Position numbers and translations under genes: made by a program
Shown here: positions 45,931-55,974 of the stretch, one piece after another
Layout: every line of letters starts with the position of its first letter
Position numbering within the stretch: position 1 is the first letter of the stretch
From: Paracoccaceae bacterium
Lineage (GTDB): Bacteria; Pseudomonadota; Alphaproteobacteria; Rhodobacterales; Rhodobacteraceae
NCBI GenBank assembly: GCA_022822495.1
Contig: JAJEBQ010000019.1
Location: forward strand, 1 to 64,000
Length of the DNA stretch: 64,000 bases
Reading direction: 5' to 3'
The notes under the pieces: generated by a model
What the model saw: the letters and a program-made list of their open reading frames with translations, nothing else
The model's database searches: none
What the model was told of the DNA's origin: nothing

Positions 45931-46842
45931 CTATTTGTTGCAACTTGCAAGTTCAATCAGTTTGCGGCACAGCTGTCCCAGATCCATGTCAAACAAACTG
46001 GCTTGTTCAGGTGAGAGGGAGGTCGGAGTCATACCAGGTTGGGTGTTTGTTTCCAACAACATCAAACCCTCTAATCCCCTGGAATCATCCCAACGAAAAT
46101 CAGTACGGGTCAACCCCTCACATCCCAGCGCAAGATGAGCAATTTCTGCATATTTCAGACAAGCATCAAAAATCTCTGCAGGTATTCTGGCTGGAACTTC
46201 ATGAAAGGATCCATTTTCATCATATTTGGCGCGATAATCATAGAACCCTTTGGTTATGATTTCTGTAACCGTCAATGCCACATCATCAAGAACACTTACC
46301 GTTAGCTCTCTTCCAGGTATATATTCTTCAAGCATGTAATCCACCTCAAAGGCTTGGTTAAAATGTGCAGGAGGTGTTTTCTTGCGAATTATCTTCACAC
46401 CAACAGAAGAACCGTCCCGAACTGGTTTTAGGACAAACGGAGGCTTGTGGGACAAAGTATTTAGAATTTCATTTTTGGGGATTTTCTTGCATTTGGGCGT
46501 AGGTAAGTTGTTGGCTTGGTAGATTTTCTTTGACAATAGTTTGTCCATTGCCTGGGATGATGAATTAATCCCGGAATGAGTGTAGGGTATTTGTAACCAT
46601 TCAAATATTCCCTGGGCACAGCCGTCTTCACCCCATCGTCCGTGGAGTGCGTTGAAAATGACATCAGGCTGGAACGCTAACAATTTTTCGATGATGTTTT
46701 GACCTGCATCAATTTGAGTAACTTCAAAACCTTCATTCCGAAGAGCTGAACTGCACTCTTTACCTGTTACAAGTGATACTTCTCTTTCTGCAGAAAATCC
46801 CCCCATCACAACAGCAACTTTTTTATATTTTTTTTGACCCAT
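45931..46842 (-). CDS. ddl: D-alanine--D-alanine ligase
   Basis: This protein of about 303 residues is an ATP-grasp enzyme making D-Ala-D-Ala for MurF. VVMGGFSAEREVSLVTG at the N-terminus, FNALHGRWGEDG, and VDYMLEEYIPGRELTVSVL are the family blocks. The start at 46842 gives the usual DdlB length; an open extension to 46914 overlaps murB and has no family sequence. Only 11 bases separate it from murB. Confidence 0.94.
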   Translation of the reverse strand: MGQKKYKKVAVVMGGFSAEREVSLVTGKECSSALRNEGFEVTQIDAGQNIIEKLLAFQPDVIFNALHGRWGEDGCAQGIFEWLQIPYTHSGINSSSQAMDKLLSKKIYQANNLPTPKCKKIPKNEILNTLSHKPPFVLKPVRDGSSVGVKIIRKKTPPAHFNQAFEVDYMLEEYIPGRELTVSVLDDVALTVTEIITKGFYDYRAKYDENGSFHEVPARIPAEIFDACLKYAEIAHLALGCEGLTRTDFRWDDSRGLEGLMLLETNTQPGMTPTSLSPEQASLFDMDLGQLCRKLIELASCNK

Positions 46843-46853
46843 AGTGTGCACTT

Positions 46854-47825
46854 TTAATTTAAGCTTCTGGAATTTTCTGGATATACCAATTCTCCGATAC
46901 GGATAATCTCCCATTCCAGAAGCACTCCATGTTTTTTGAAAACTTCTCTTCGAACCATTTCACCCAGATTCTCGACCTGGGCAGCTGTTGCATTTCCGAG
47001 ATTCACCAGAAAATTTGAGTGTTTTTTAGAAACCTGTGCATCACCAATTCGTACCCCCCTCAACCCCGCGTCATCAATAAGTTTCCATGCCAACCTATCG
47101 GTCTTCTCATTCTGCCCAAGTTTGGATGAACATCCCGAAGGATTTCGAAAGGTTGATCCAGCTGTCTTTGTGCCTGTAGGTTGGGTATGGTTTCTTTGAT
47201 CTACATAGGTCTCTATTCTTGCCAGAAGCTTAGGTGAGTCTTCCCTTTCTCCTTGCAATTCAACTTCAAGGATGATGGCATCTTCCGGAATGCTACTTGA
47301 GCGGTAGGAAAACCTCAACTCTTCAGCGGATAAGGAATAAATTTCACCCGTGCGGTTGACCATTGTAACCCTTAGCAGATGATCGGCTAGATATGCACCA
47401 TAACAACCGGCATTCATTTTGACAGCACCACCTATGGTGCCTGGAATCGTTCGCAGGAAAGTTAAATCAATGCCATTTTCGGCAGCCTTTGTGGCGATTT
47501 GTGAATCTTTGGCAAATGCTTTTGCATATACCCGATTATTCTTGCAACGAATAGATGTAAACTCCCGGCCTAACCTGATAACCAATCCACGATAGCCACC
47601 ATCCCTCACAATCAGGTTGGACCCTGCACCAAGGACAAAATAGGGAATTTCATCAGCCAGATGGTTGAGGAAATGAGCCAAATCAGAATAACTCTTGGGT
47701 TGATATAACCAATCACAATTCCCACCAACTCCAAGCCAATTTATTGAACCCAATGAACAATCCTTCTTTAGTACCCCGTGATAAGTGACGGCCAGATTAG
47801 GATCTTTGAACAGTTCGATTTCCAT
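46854..47825 (-). CDS. murB: UDP-N-acetylenolpyruvoylglucosamine reductase
   Basis: This 323-residue FAD enzyme reduces UDP-GlcNAc-enolpyruvate to UDP-MurNAc. LGAGSNLIVRDGGYRGLVIRL is the flavin motif, TIPGTIGGAVKMNAGCYG the substrate loop, and TAGSTFRNP carries the serine proton donor. The Tyr loop (RYSS-like LRFSYRSS) places it in type I. The ATG at 47825 has TTGGAG nine bases ahead and sits one base after the murC stop; a TTG fifteen bases earlier is less likely. Confidence 0.95.
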   Translation of the reverse strand: MEIELFKDPNLAVTYHGVLKKDCSLGSINWLGVGGNCDWLYQPKSYSDLAHFLNHLADEIPYFVLGAGSNLIVRDGGYRGLVIRLGREFTSIRCKNNRVYAKAFAKDSQIATKAAENGIDLTFLRTIPGTIGGAVKMNAGCYGAYLADHLLRVTMVNRTGEIYSLSAEELRFSYRSSSIPEDAIILEVELQGEREDSPKLLARIETYVDQRNHTQPTGTKTAGSTFRNPSGCSSKLGQNEKTDRLAWKLIDDAGLRGVRIGDAQVSKKHSNFLVNLGNATAAQVENLGEMVRREVFKKHGVLLEWEIIRIGELVYPENSRSLN

Positions 47826-47826
47826 A

Positions 47827-49245
47827 TCAGTTGGCTCCAATTTTACTTTCAGTAGTTAGGAGTTTGGGAAGGGCATTAGCCCAATCAGATATGTTTCCAG
47901 CACCCAGAAAAATGACAATATCATCATGGGATGTTTCTTTCTTGATAATAGAAGTTAATTCTGTTTGTTCATGAACCGACTGTACATTCTTGTGCCCATG
48001 TTTGATAAGTCCCTCGATCAAGGCCTCCTTGTTGATACCTTCAATTGGAGCCTCTCCAGCAGGGTAAACATCAGTGATGATAACCAAATCTGCCTGATTG
48101 AAACATCGGCAGAAATCATTGAAAAGGCTTTTTAGGCGGGTAAATCTGTGGGGTTGGTGAATGGCAATGATTTTACCACTAGTTTTTTGTCGAGCAGCAC
48201 TAAGCACCGCTTCAATTTCAACTGGATGATGGCCGTAATCATCAATAATTTCTACGCCATTAACAATTCCAACCTGAGTAAATCTTCGATTAACTCCCTT
48301 AAACTCCTTGAGCGCTTTGGCAATATCCTTCATATCCATACCCATTTGCCTTGCAACGGTTATGGCAGACACAGCATTGGATACATTGTGCTCACCAACC
48401 ATGGGGAGCTGAAATATTCCCGTAAGACCTTCTTCAAGATGAAAAGTTACCTCGAAATTGGATAACCCTTTTTCAAAACCCAGGAACTTGACTTGAACAT
48501 CAGCCTGGTTGGTAAAACCGTAAGTGATTATTCTTCTGTCCGTTATCCTTCCAACCATCGCCTGAACTTCTGGGTGATCAATACAGCAGACGGCAAAACC
48601 GTAAAAAGGTACATTGGATACAAAGGAATCAAAGGCATCCCGCAAATGCTCGAACGAACCATAATGTTCCATGTGTTCAGGATCAATATTCGTTACTATT
48701 GCTATCGTTGCCGGCAGTTTTAAAAATGTTCCGTCACTTTCATCGGCCTCGACCACCATCCAGTCACCCTCACCCTTGCGGACATTGGAGCCATAAGCCT
48801 TGATAATCCCACCATTGATGACGGTTGGATCAAAACCCCCTTTTTCTAAAAGGGTGGCAACCAAGGTAGTCGTAGTTGTTTTGCCATGCGTACCTGCCAC
48901 GGCTATGTTCGAACGAAATCGCATCAGTTCGGCAAGCATTTCGGCTCTTCTGACTATCGGAAGACCCCACTCTCTTGCTTGCATCAACTCAGGATTATCT
49001 GGAGGTATAGCAGATGAGACAACAACAGCCGCACAACCAGTGATATTCTTACCGATATGACCCAAAAAGATTTTTGCCCCATTTTGGTTGAGCCGGCGCG
49101 TAATACTCGACTCTTGCAAATCACTGCCTTGGACGGAATAACCCAAAGTTAAAAGGACTTCAGCGATACCAGACATCCCGATACCACCGATACCAACAAA
49201 GTGAATTGTACCGACCTGAGTCGAAAATTTAGCCGTTGAAATCAA
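47827..49245 (-). CDS. murC: UDP-N-acetylmuramate--L-alanine ligase
   Basis: This 472-residue Mur ligase adds L-Ala to UDP-MurNAc. [18 protein letters not shown] is the N-terminal UDP-binding motif of Mur[12 protein letters not shown] the ATP loop, and [13 protein letters not shown] and [11 protein letters not shown] the Mur signatures. It overlaps the end of murG by four bases and precedes murB by one, so the three are coupled. Confidence 0.96.
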   Translation of the reverse strand: MISTAKFSTQVGTIHFVGIGGIGMSGIAEVLLTLGYSVQGSDLQESSITRRLNQNGAKIFLGHIGKNITGCAAVVVSSAIPPDNPELMQAREWGLPIVRRAEMLAELMRFRSNIAVAGTHGKTTTTTLVATLLEKGGFDPTVINGGIIKAYGSNVRKGEGDWMVVEADESDGTFLKLPATIAIVTNIDPEHMEHYGSFEHLRDAFDSFVSNVPFYGFAVCCIDHPEVQAMVGRITDRRIITYGFTNQADVQVKFLGFEKGLSNFEVTFHLEEGLTGIFQLPMVGEHNVSNAVSAITVARQMGMDMKDIAKALKEFKGVNRRFTQVGIVNGVEIIDDYGHHPVEIEAVLSAARQKTSGKIIAIHQPHRFTRLKSLFNDFCRCFNQADLVIITDVYPAGEAPIEGINKEALIEGLIKHGHKNVQSVHEQTELTSIIKKETSHDDIVIFLGAGNISDWANALPKLLTTESKIGAN

Positions 49246-50348
49246 TTTTTACCTCTATGGCCTAGATTTTCAACCAGGTCTGCCAACCTATGGGCTGCAT
49301 CCGAAACACCCAAATTCTTACTGGTATCAGCCATCTGACTAATTTTTTCTGAATCCAACAAAATCTTACTCATGGCATCACTCAACACAGCCGGATCAAG
49401 GTTTTCTTCCTTTACCATTATCGCGGCACCTGCTTTGACCAGCGCTTGGGCATTAATGGTCTGATGGTCGTTTGTAGCTCCAGCGAAGGGAACAAGAATT
49501 GCAGGAAGTCCCATGGTTGTTATTTCAGCTATAGATGAGGCACCTGCACGGGCAATTATCAAATGTGCATTAGCCATCAGGTCAGGTATATCTTCGAAAA
49601 ATGGCTTAATTGTGTACCCTATCCCCAAATGCTTATACTTTTCATTAACTTTAGGAATGTTCTCTTCTCTGACTTGTTGAAAAATCATTAATCTTTTACG
49701 CAGATTTTCAGGTAACAGTAAAATGGTCTCTGGAATTATGTTGTCAAACAACAGGGCTCCTTGACTACCGCCAACAATCAATACATTAATTTTTCCCTCG
49801 TGTGGGAAATTATACACCCGCCCCAATCTGGACAATACCTCCCCACGTATAGGGTTGCCGGTAAATTTAGCATTGGCATTACTTGGATATTCTGGATTAT
49901 GCGAACCGCTTGCAACCAACTGCACTTTTTGGGCAAAAAATCTGTTAACTACTCCCATATTTCCATTCTGTTCATGGATTGCACTTGGTATACGAAGTAA
50001 CAGGCCACTAAACAAGGGCGTAAATGAGGCATAACTGCCAAAGCCTACCATACAGGTAGGTCTGTCTTTCAAATTTTTTCCAAGGACCAACATCAAACCC
50101 CACAACAAGATCAAGGGCACGGCACATTTGGCGAGAAGAGTAGGTTGTGCAAATGATTTTGATGGAATGAGTTCCAATTGTGTTTCTTTAGGAAAGTTGT
50201 TGGTCAGTGCCTCAACTCTCTTATCCAACCAGACCTTTACCCTCCAACCTCGATTCAACATTTCTTCAGCCAATGCCTGTGCCGGGAAAACATGCCCCCC
50301 AGTTCCTCCAGTTGCAATGACTATAAGTCGTTTTGGTTTTGTAGACAT
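49242..50348 (-). CDS. murG: Lipid II synthase MurG (GlcNAc transferase)
   Basis: This 368-residue glycosyltransferase adds GlcNAc to lipid I at the inner membrane face. [19 protein letters not shown] is the N-terminal glycine-rich loop and [15 protein letters not shown] the C-terminal donor site. The ATG at 50348 fits the family start; a TTG at 50360 is the only upstream alternative. No Shine-Dalgarno is visible, because the sequence ahead of the gene is a TnpB remnant rather than the end of ftsW, so coupling to ftsW has been lost. Confidence 0.94.
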   Translation of the reverse strand: MSTKPKRLIVIATGGTGGHVFPAQALAEEMLNRGWRVKVWLDKRVEALTNNFPKETQLELIPSKSFAQPTLLAKCAVPLILLWGLMLVLGKNLKDRPTCMVGFGSYASFTPLFSGLLLRIPSAIHEQNGNMGVVNRFFAQKVQLVASGSHNPEYPSNANAKFTGNPIRGEVLSRLGRVYNFPHEGKINVLIVGGSQGALLFDNIIPETILLLPENLRKRLMIFQQVREENIPKVNEKYKHLGIGYTIKPFFEDIPDLMANAHLIIARAGASSIAEITTMGLPAILVPFAGATNDHQTINAQALVKAGAAIMVKEENLDPAVLSDAMSKILLDSEKISQMADTSKNLGVSDAAHRLADLVENLGHRGKN

Positions 50349-50419
50349 TCGGCTAAACAATGGGAATATATACCACGGTCACATTAATGTTCCCCCGCAT
50401 CAACTTCAGAGTATAATTT

Positions 50420-50679
50420 ATAATTTTGTAGGAATAGTCTGGAAGCAAGGAGGCTCCGGATCGTAAGGTTGCAAAGGCTTTGTCTACGGTGAAAAAGGAG
50501 GAGTAACGGGGGCTCTCTTCGTTTGCTTTCACGTCCTCATAGAGTTGGTTCTGCTGTCCGAAGATGGCGTTCCACACATGCCGACAGGCATCAGCTAGTG
50601 TCAAGAGCTGGATGATCGTGACAACCGCTCCCGGCAAAAGCTGGTACTGAATGTTATGGTCGGTGGTTGTTTCAGACAA
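50420..50679 (-). pseudogene. 5' fragment of a TnpB/IS605-type gene
   Basis: In the minus direction the frame from 50679 reads IQYQLLPGAVVTIIQLLTLA, then CRHVWNAIFGQQNQLYEDV, SPRYSSFFTVDKAFATLR and LLPDYSYKIINYTLK. This is the N-terminal helix-turn-helix domain of TnpB/OrfB proteins (typically YRLYP..., CRxVWN, the FALTxLK-like segment). The RuvC nuclease domain is absent and the frame runs out near 50420. The remnant fills the 457-base gap 50349-50805 between ftsW and murG, genes that normally abut in dcw clusters. I saw no TnpA gene or intact ends. Confidence 0.7.
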
Positions 50680-50805
50680 GGGCGAGGTTCTTTCAATTTA
50701 TTGCATTAATTTTTGTAACCTGAGGGAAATAACATCAATGTTAACAGTAACTTAAATGGAGCAATCTGACTTGTAATATATATTTCCTTGATTATCCTCA
50801 TGCCT

Positions 50806-51969
50806 CTAGTGGAAGTAAATCTTCCTCTCGCCATCCGCCTGAATCCTTGTAAAACAGAACAATAAACCAAGGGTTATGCCAATAGCAAGCATTGAAGAAC
50901 CTCCATACGAGATTAAAGGCAAGGTCATACCTGTTGGTGGAAAAAGCTTGGCAGCAACAGCCAAATTAATGAAAGCCTGCAAGATAAAATTGATAATCAA
51001 ACCTGCCCCAGCCAGACAGATAAAATTGTCTTGGGACTTGAACAATCGAAGGATGGTTCGATAGCCAATAAATATGTAAAGCAAGATAATTATTGCCACA
51101 AAAAAGAAGCCAAATTCTTCGGCAGCGATAGCGATGATAAAATCGGTGTGACCGTCCGGTAATCTCCATTTGTAAAGACCCTCATTGGGGCCCTCACCCC
51201 ACCATTTGCCATTACGGAATGCTTCCGTACTAATACTTACCTGATCATAGGATGAGGTCGTTCCAAATAGTGTATCAATAAAGGCGTTGATGCGGCTGGC
51301 AAAGTGGAAGGAAAATGTATAGGCCAAATAGACTGCAACCAAGAAAAAAGTTCCGATCACGGCCAACAACGAAATTGGCGCTCCCGCTGTAAAATAGATC
51401 ACACACCATCCAATGAAAACCAAGCCCGCTTGACCGAAATCTGGTTGAAGTACAAGTATTGAACAACACACAATGGTTAGAGCAAGAGATAAATAAATCC
51501 CAAAATTAGTTTTGTTTTCGAATGTAAAGCGGAAAAGCCAAGCTGAAAAAACAATAAGTGCGGGCTTAATAAACTCCGAGGGTTGTATGGAAGCAAAACC
51601 CAAACTCAACCAACGAATTGATCCCTTGTCATAACCTGTACCAATAAAAGGCAGTAAAACAAGTAAAATAAAGGAAATACAAAATACCCAACACCCTATC
51701 CTGAGGGCCTGTTTTGGTTTTAGGAATGATATAGATAGTAGGGCTGTCATTCCAATTAAAGCAAACACAATATGTCGGGCGAAATAGTAGAATGGTGACA
51801 AGTCGTTCTTTTCTGCCAATGGTATTGTTGCGGAGAAACTTAAAACAATCCCTATGCAAAACAAAAACACCACAGCAATTATTGAGTAGCGATCGACCTC
51901 ATGCCACCAATCCGACAAAAACGAATTGGGCGGAGTCCTCTCTTCCCAGGTATGGGTTATAGTTGTCAT
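50806..51969 (-). CDS. ftsW: Septal peptidoglycan polymerase FtsW
   Basis: This 387-residue SEDS protein has about ten membrane segments. Family blocks are IQPSEFIKPALIVF, VLQPDFGQAGLVF, the large periplasmic loop with RINAFIDTLFG, HTDFIIAIAAEEFGF and TGMTLPLISYGGSS. With FtsI it polymerises lipid II at the septum. It is 96 bases downstream of murD. The next gene, murG, is separated by the TnpB remnant. Confidence 0.95.
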   Translation of the reverse strand: MTTITHTWEERTPPNSFLSDWWHEVDRYSIIAVVFLFCIGIVLSFSATIPLAEKNDLSPFYYFARHIVFALIGMTALLSISFLKPKQALRIGCWVFCISFILLVLLPFIGTGYDKGSIRWLSLGFASIQPSEFIKPALIVFSAWLFRFTFENKTNFGIYLSLALTIVCCSILVLQPDFGQAGLVFIGWCVIYFTAGAPISLLAVIGTFFLVAVYLAYTFSFHFASRINAFIDTLFGTTSSYDQVSISTEAFRNGKWWGEGPNEGLYKWRLPDGHTDFIIAIAAEEFGFFFVAIIILLYIFIGYRTILRLFKSQDNFICLAGAGLIINFILQAFINLAVAAKLFPPTGMTLPLISYGGSSMLAIGITLGLLFCFTRIQADGERKIYFH

Positions 51970-52065
51970 GTTACTGCTCTTATTATTCCCAAGATCCTTG
52001 CTGGATCCTCTTTTGGTTTTCTGGCCTCAATGACCTTGTAAGTGTTTAACCTATATTCGTGTAAT

Positions 52066-53481
52066 TTACAAGTTATTTTTTATGTGATTGACCTCACTTA
52101 TAAAATGCATCCCTCGCTCCTCAAAATCTTTGTATTGATCAAAACTTGCTGCAGCCGGTGCTAATAAAATGGTATCACCAGGTTTAGCCTTGGTGGATGC
52201 TGCCTTAAGAGCTTCAGGCAGTGAGGAATACACTGAATGGGGTATTTGTCCCAATTCCAGTGCAAATTGTTTCGCGGCATTTCCGAAATAATAGGCTTCT
52301 TTCACGTTGGAAAGAGACTTTTTCAGTGTTTTTACTCCTCCGTCCTTGATTAACCCACCTGCAATCCAGTGGATTCTTTTATGTGACTCAAGAGCATGTG
52401 CAGTACTGTTTACATTCGTGGCTTTAGAATCGTTTATATAAACGACTTCATTTATAGTAGCCACGACCTGACTCCGATGCGATAACCCTTTGAACGTACC
52501 GAAATATTCAACAATTTTCTCGCTTGGAACGTTTAAATACCGACTCACCAGATAACTGGCTGCAGCATTTTGAAGATTATGATTGCCCTTCAGACTGGGA
52601 TTTTTGTTCAAAGTATAGGTATCAATTATCCTGGAGCCAGAATACTCGGATAGCTTGTTATCTGAACCAATGATAACCCGCCCCTTATCTAAGTTCTGAT
52701 TGTGATTGGAAACTTTGGCAATTTTAACCGGCCTGTTCCTAACGCTGAGGGTGTTGGTCAAATACTTTCCTTCCGGTTCATCAACTCCAACAACAGCAAA
52801 TTCTAACCTGTGACCCTCAAATAACCTTTTCTTGGCTGCAAAATATCCACCCACCCCATTGTGTCTGTCAAGATGATCCTCTGCTAGATTCAAAAAGACG
52901 GCAATCTCCGGATTTAACAAACTGGCGATTTCAGCTTGGTAAGAAGAAACCTCCAGGATAATATGGTTTAAATTCGAAAAACTAGGCAACCCCAAAACCG
53001 CTTGACCGATATTGCCTGCCACAGCACTCTTGAACCCGTGTGCCTTCAATATGTGATTAATCAAGGTCACAGTTGTGGATTTACCATTGGTCCCTGTTAC
53101 AGCTATGACTTTGGGATACTCCGTCATACTATTCTGTGCCCTCATACGCTCCATGCATTGGAAAAACAGGCCGACATCATTGTCAATGGGAATTCCCCTT
53201 TGCATGGCTAGTTCAATCGTAGGATGTGGTTCTGGATAAAGGTGAGGAATACCCGGAGAAACGATCAACTGTGAAATATCATTATCGTCCCAAACGCGCT
53301 TTTGTGTAATATCAACCAGTTTTACATTATTTTGTCTTGCGGTTTCCCGTGCGAACTCTGCCTCATCCCAGGGAAGGACAATCGCGCCGTTTTCCTTGAG
53401 TGTGTGATAGGTTGCTAATCCGGTACGCCCCAATCCGAAGACAGCTATCTTTTTACCATTTATACCTGGTGCTCTGATCAC
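52066..53481 (-). CDS. murD: UDP-MurNAc-L-alanine--D-glutamate ligase
   Basis: This 471-residue Mur ligase adds D-Glu. IAVFGLGRTGLATYHTL begins the UDP-binding domain, AVTGTNGKSTTV is the ATP loop, VFLNLAEDHLDRH the central Mur motif, and NDSKATN the C-terminal domain marker. It directly follows mraY with no gap. The length is usual. Confidence 0.95.
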   Translation of the reverse strand: MIRAPGINGKKIAVFGLGRTGLATYHTLKENGAIVLPWDEAEFARETARQNNVKLVDITQKRVWDDNDISQLIVSPGIPHLYPEPHPTIELAMQRGIPIDNDVGLFFQCMERMRAQNSMTEYPKVIAVTGTNGKSTTVTLINHILKAHGFKSAVAGNIGQAVLGLPSFSNLNHIILEVSSYQAEIASLLNPEIAVFLNLAEDHLDRHNGVGGYFAAKKRLFEGHRLEFAVVGVDEPEGKYLTNTLSVRNRPVKIAKVSNHNQNLDKGRVIIGSDNKLSEYSGSRIIDTYTLNKNPSLKGNHNLQNAAASYLVSRYLNVPSEKIVEYFGTFKGLSHRSQVVATINEVVYINDSKATNVNSTAHALESHKRIHWIAGGLIKDGGVKTLKKSLSNVKEAYYFGNAAKQFALELGQIPHSVYSSLPEALKAASTKAKPGDTILLAPAAASFDQYKDFEERGMHFISEVNHIKNNL

Positions 53482-54561
53482 CTATCTGACTTTCAGGGAA
53501 GCAAGCCCAATAAGGGCAAGAATAAGGGCAATGATCCAAAATCGGATGACAATTTGCGGTTCCCCCCATCCTCTTTTTTCAAAGTGGTGATGAATTGGAG
53601 CCATGGCGAAAATTCTTTTCTTTGTTTTTCGGTAATACAATACCTGGATTATAACACTCAATGCTTCGACAACGAACAAACCACCAACAAACGCAAAAAC
53701 GATTTCATGTTTGGTCAAAACGGCTATGGTTCCAACAGCGCCACCCAATCCCAGTGAGCCAGTATCACCCATAAAGACGGCTGCGGGAGGTGCATTATAC
53801 CAAAGAAACCCTAATCCTGCACCAATAATACTTGACGTAAATATCAACAATTCACCGGTACCAGGGACATAATGTACATCCAAATATTCTGTAAAGTCTA
53901 TGCGACCAACAGCATAGGATAGGATGCCAAGTGTACCTGCCGCAATCATAATTGGAACAATGGCCAAACCATCCAACCCATCGGTCAGATTGACTGCATT
54001 GGCAGACCCGACAATGACAAAGGCTGCAAAGGGTACAAAGAAAACACCTAGATTAACCAGCCAGTCCTTGAAAATGGGAAAGGCCAACATACCAGACAAA
54101 TCACTTGGATGAACAAGTATCGCAACATAACCCACTATACATCCGATCACCACTTCGACCCCAAACCTGACCTTGCCAGAGGATCCCTTGTGGGTATTTT
54201 TTTTCAATTTGGCCCAATCGTCTATCATACCTATAAGGGAAAGGGCCAACATGGCTATGAGTGCAATCCAGACATACAGATTGTCCAGTTTGGCCCAAAG
54301 CACGGTAGATATCAGTACGGCACCAATGATAAGCATTCCGCCCATGGTTGGGGTACCAGACTTGGCTTGGTGATCGGGACCAATTTCCCTGATGGGTTGG
54401 CCATGTGGTTGAATACGTTTAAGATACCTGATCATGGGTGGCCCCAACAGGAAGCCAATGAGAAGCGATGTCATCAAGGCCCCGCTAGCCCGAAATGTAA
54501 TGTACCTGAAGAGATTGAAAAAATCTCCCCCATCTGACCATTGTGCTAACATTTCAAACAT
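53482..54561 (-). CDS. mraY: Phospho-MurNAc-pentapeptide transferase MraY
   Basis: This 359-residue, ten-helix membrane enzyme makes lipid I from undecaprenyl phosphate. The catalytic aspartates lie in GTPTMGGMLI / GMIDDWAKL and NAVNLTDGLDGLA; FMGDTGSLGLGG and the PIHHHFEKRGWGE histidine motif are intact. It is 18 bases after murF. Confidence 0.96.
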   Translation of the reverse strand: MFEMLAQWSDGGDFFNLFRYITFRASGALMTSLLIGFLLGPPMIRYLKRIQPHGQPIREIGPDHQAKSGTPTMGGMLIIGAVLISTVLWAKLDNLYVWIALIAMLALSLIGMIDDWAKLKKNTHKGSSGKVRFGVEVVIGCIVGYVAILVHPSDLSGMLAFPIFKDWLVNLGVFFVPFAAFVIVGSANAVNLTDGLDGLAIVPIMIAAGTLGILSYAVGRIDFTEYLDVHYVPGTGELLIFTSSIIGAGLGFLWYNAPPAAVFMGDTGSLGLGGAVGTIAVLTKHEIVFAFVGGLFVVEALSVIIQVLYYRKTKKRIFAMAPIHHHFEKRGWGEPQIVIRFWIIALILALIGLASLKVR

Positions 54562-54579
54562 GACTGATCCTGACTCGTT

Positions 54580-55974
54580 TTAACTTGATCTTTGGAGAAG
54601 GTTAATACTGCGAACAACCTCTGATGCTCTTGACCCTTTTGATCCCTTGACAAAAACCAAGTCACCAACGGAAACAAACTCCTTTACTCTTGTTGCTATT
54701 TCATCGGCATTTTCGACCCAAATCCCTTGTTTTTCCGGTGGCAACTTGGCATAAAAATGTTTCATCAAAGGGCCGATACAATGGAATTTGGTAACCGACT
54801 TGCAAAGGGGGTTGTTTGCCATGTCGGCATGTATTTCGGGGCTTTGTGCACCCAATTCAAGCATATCACTCAGGATGGCAACTTTTCGTTTATACCCCTC
54901 CAGGGATGCTACTACCCTTAAACCTGCCAACAGAGATACCGGGTTGGCATTATAACTGTCATCAAGCAAATCAAAGGAAAAATTATCTTCACTTTTATCC
55001 AGATATATTGTTTTCAACGTTCCACGACCATCCTGGGGTTGCCAGAATGCCAAATCAAGAGAGGCGGTCACTTCATCACCCCCTACTTCTTTGACTGCCG
55101 CCAGAACAGACATGACATTCTGGACATAATGCTCACCTCTTGCCGCTATTTTTGCCACCACTTCCGTGCCATTTGACAGGAAATTAAACTGTGTACCTCC
55201 AGAGATGTATTTTATTTCCTTGACTCGGTATTGAGCCTCTGAGGTGAAGCCAAATTTAATGATGTTGGCATTCTTTTGTCGTGCTGTATCTTCAAGAATT
55301 GCAACCTCTCCTAAATCGGCATTTATGATGGCACTGCCCTGTTCTGTGAGCCCCCCAAAAATATCGGCCTTTTCTCGTGCTATATCCTCAACGTTGTCAA
55401 AGGCAGCCATGTGGGCCAGACCTACAGAGGTTACAATACTGACATTGGGTTGAACCATCATACTAAGGGGAAGAATTTCACCTGGGGCATTCATCCCTAT
55501 TTCAAATATCCCAAATTCAGTATCTTTTGGCATTCTGGCTAAAGTCAGGGGGACCCCCCAATGATTATTGTAACTTTTTTCTGACGCATGCGTCTTACCT
55601 TGTTTTGCCAGTACAAATCTCAGGAGTTCCTTAGTGGTAGTTTTGCCTACTGAACCAGTGACAGCAATACATTTTGCCGTACACTCTTTTCTCCGATAAC
55701 AAGCCATATCTTCCAAGGCTTTTTGAACTGAATCCACAAGGAGAAGGGGATTTTTTTCATCAAGCCCTTCAGGTATCCTGGACACCACAGCAGCTGCTGC
55801 ACCCTTTTCAAAGGCCTGATCAAGAAAGTCGTGGCCATCTCGTTTATCAGTGAGGGCCACAAAAAGATCCCCCTGAGCAAGCGTTCTTGTATCAATGGAT
55901 ACACCCTGTGCGTTCCAGGGTACGGTTGATTTCCCCCGGGTTGCATTTTCAGCCATTGTTGAAGTCCAAATCAT
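54580..55974 (-). CDS. murF: UDP-MurNAc-tripeptide--D-alanyl-D-alanine ligase
   Basis: This 464-residue Mur ligase adds the D-Ala-D-Ala made by Ddl. VSIDTRTLAQGDLFVAL is the N-terminal MurE/MurF motif, VTGSVGKTTTKELL the ATP loop, and LLDDSYNANPVSLLAGL the MurF-specific block. Its ATG overlaps the murE stop as ATGA. Confidence 0.95.
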   Translation of the reverse strand: MIWTSTMAENATRGKSTVPWNAQGVSIDTRTLAQGDLFVALTDKRDGHDFLDQAFEKGAAAAVVSRIPEGLDEKNPLLLVDSVQKALEDMACYRRKECTAKCIAVTGSVGKTTTKELLRFVLAKQGKTHASEKSYNNHWGVPLTLARMPKDTEFGIFEIGMNAPGEILPLSMMVQPNVSIVTSVGLAHMAAFDNVEDIAREKADIFGGLTEQGSAIINADLGEVAILEDTARQKNANIIKFGFTSEAQYRVKEIKYISGGTQFNFLSNGTEVVAKIAARGEHYVQNVMSVLAAVKEVGGDEVTASLDLAFWQPQDGRGTLKTIYLDKSEDNFSFDLLDDSYNANPVSLLAGLRVVASLEGYKRKVAILSDMLELGAQSPEIHADMANNPLCKSVTKFHCIGPLMKHFYAKLPPEKQGIWVENADEIATRVKEFVSVGDLVFVKGSKGSRASEVVRSINLLQRSS

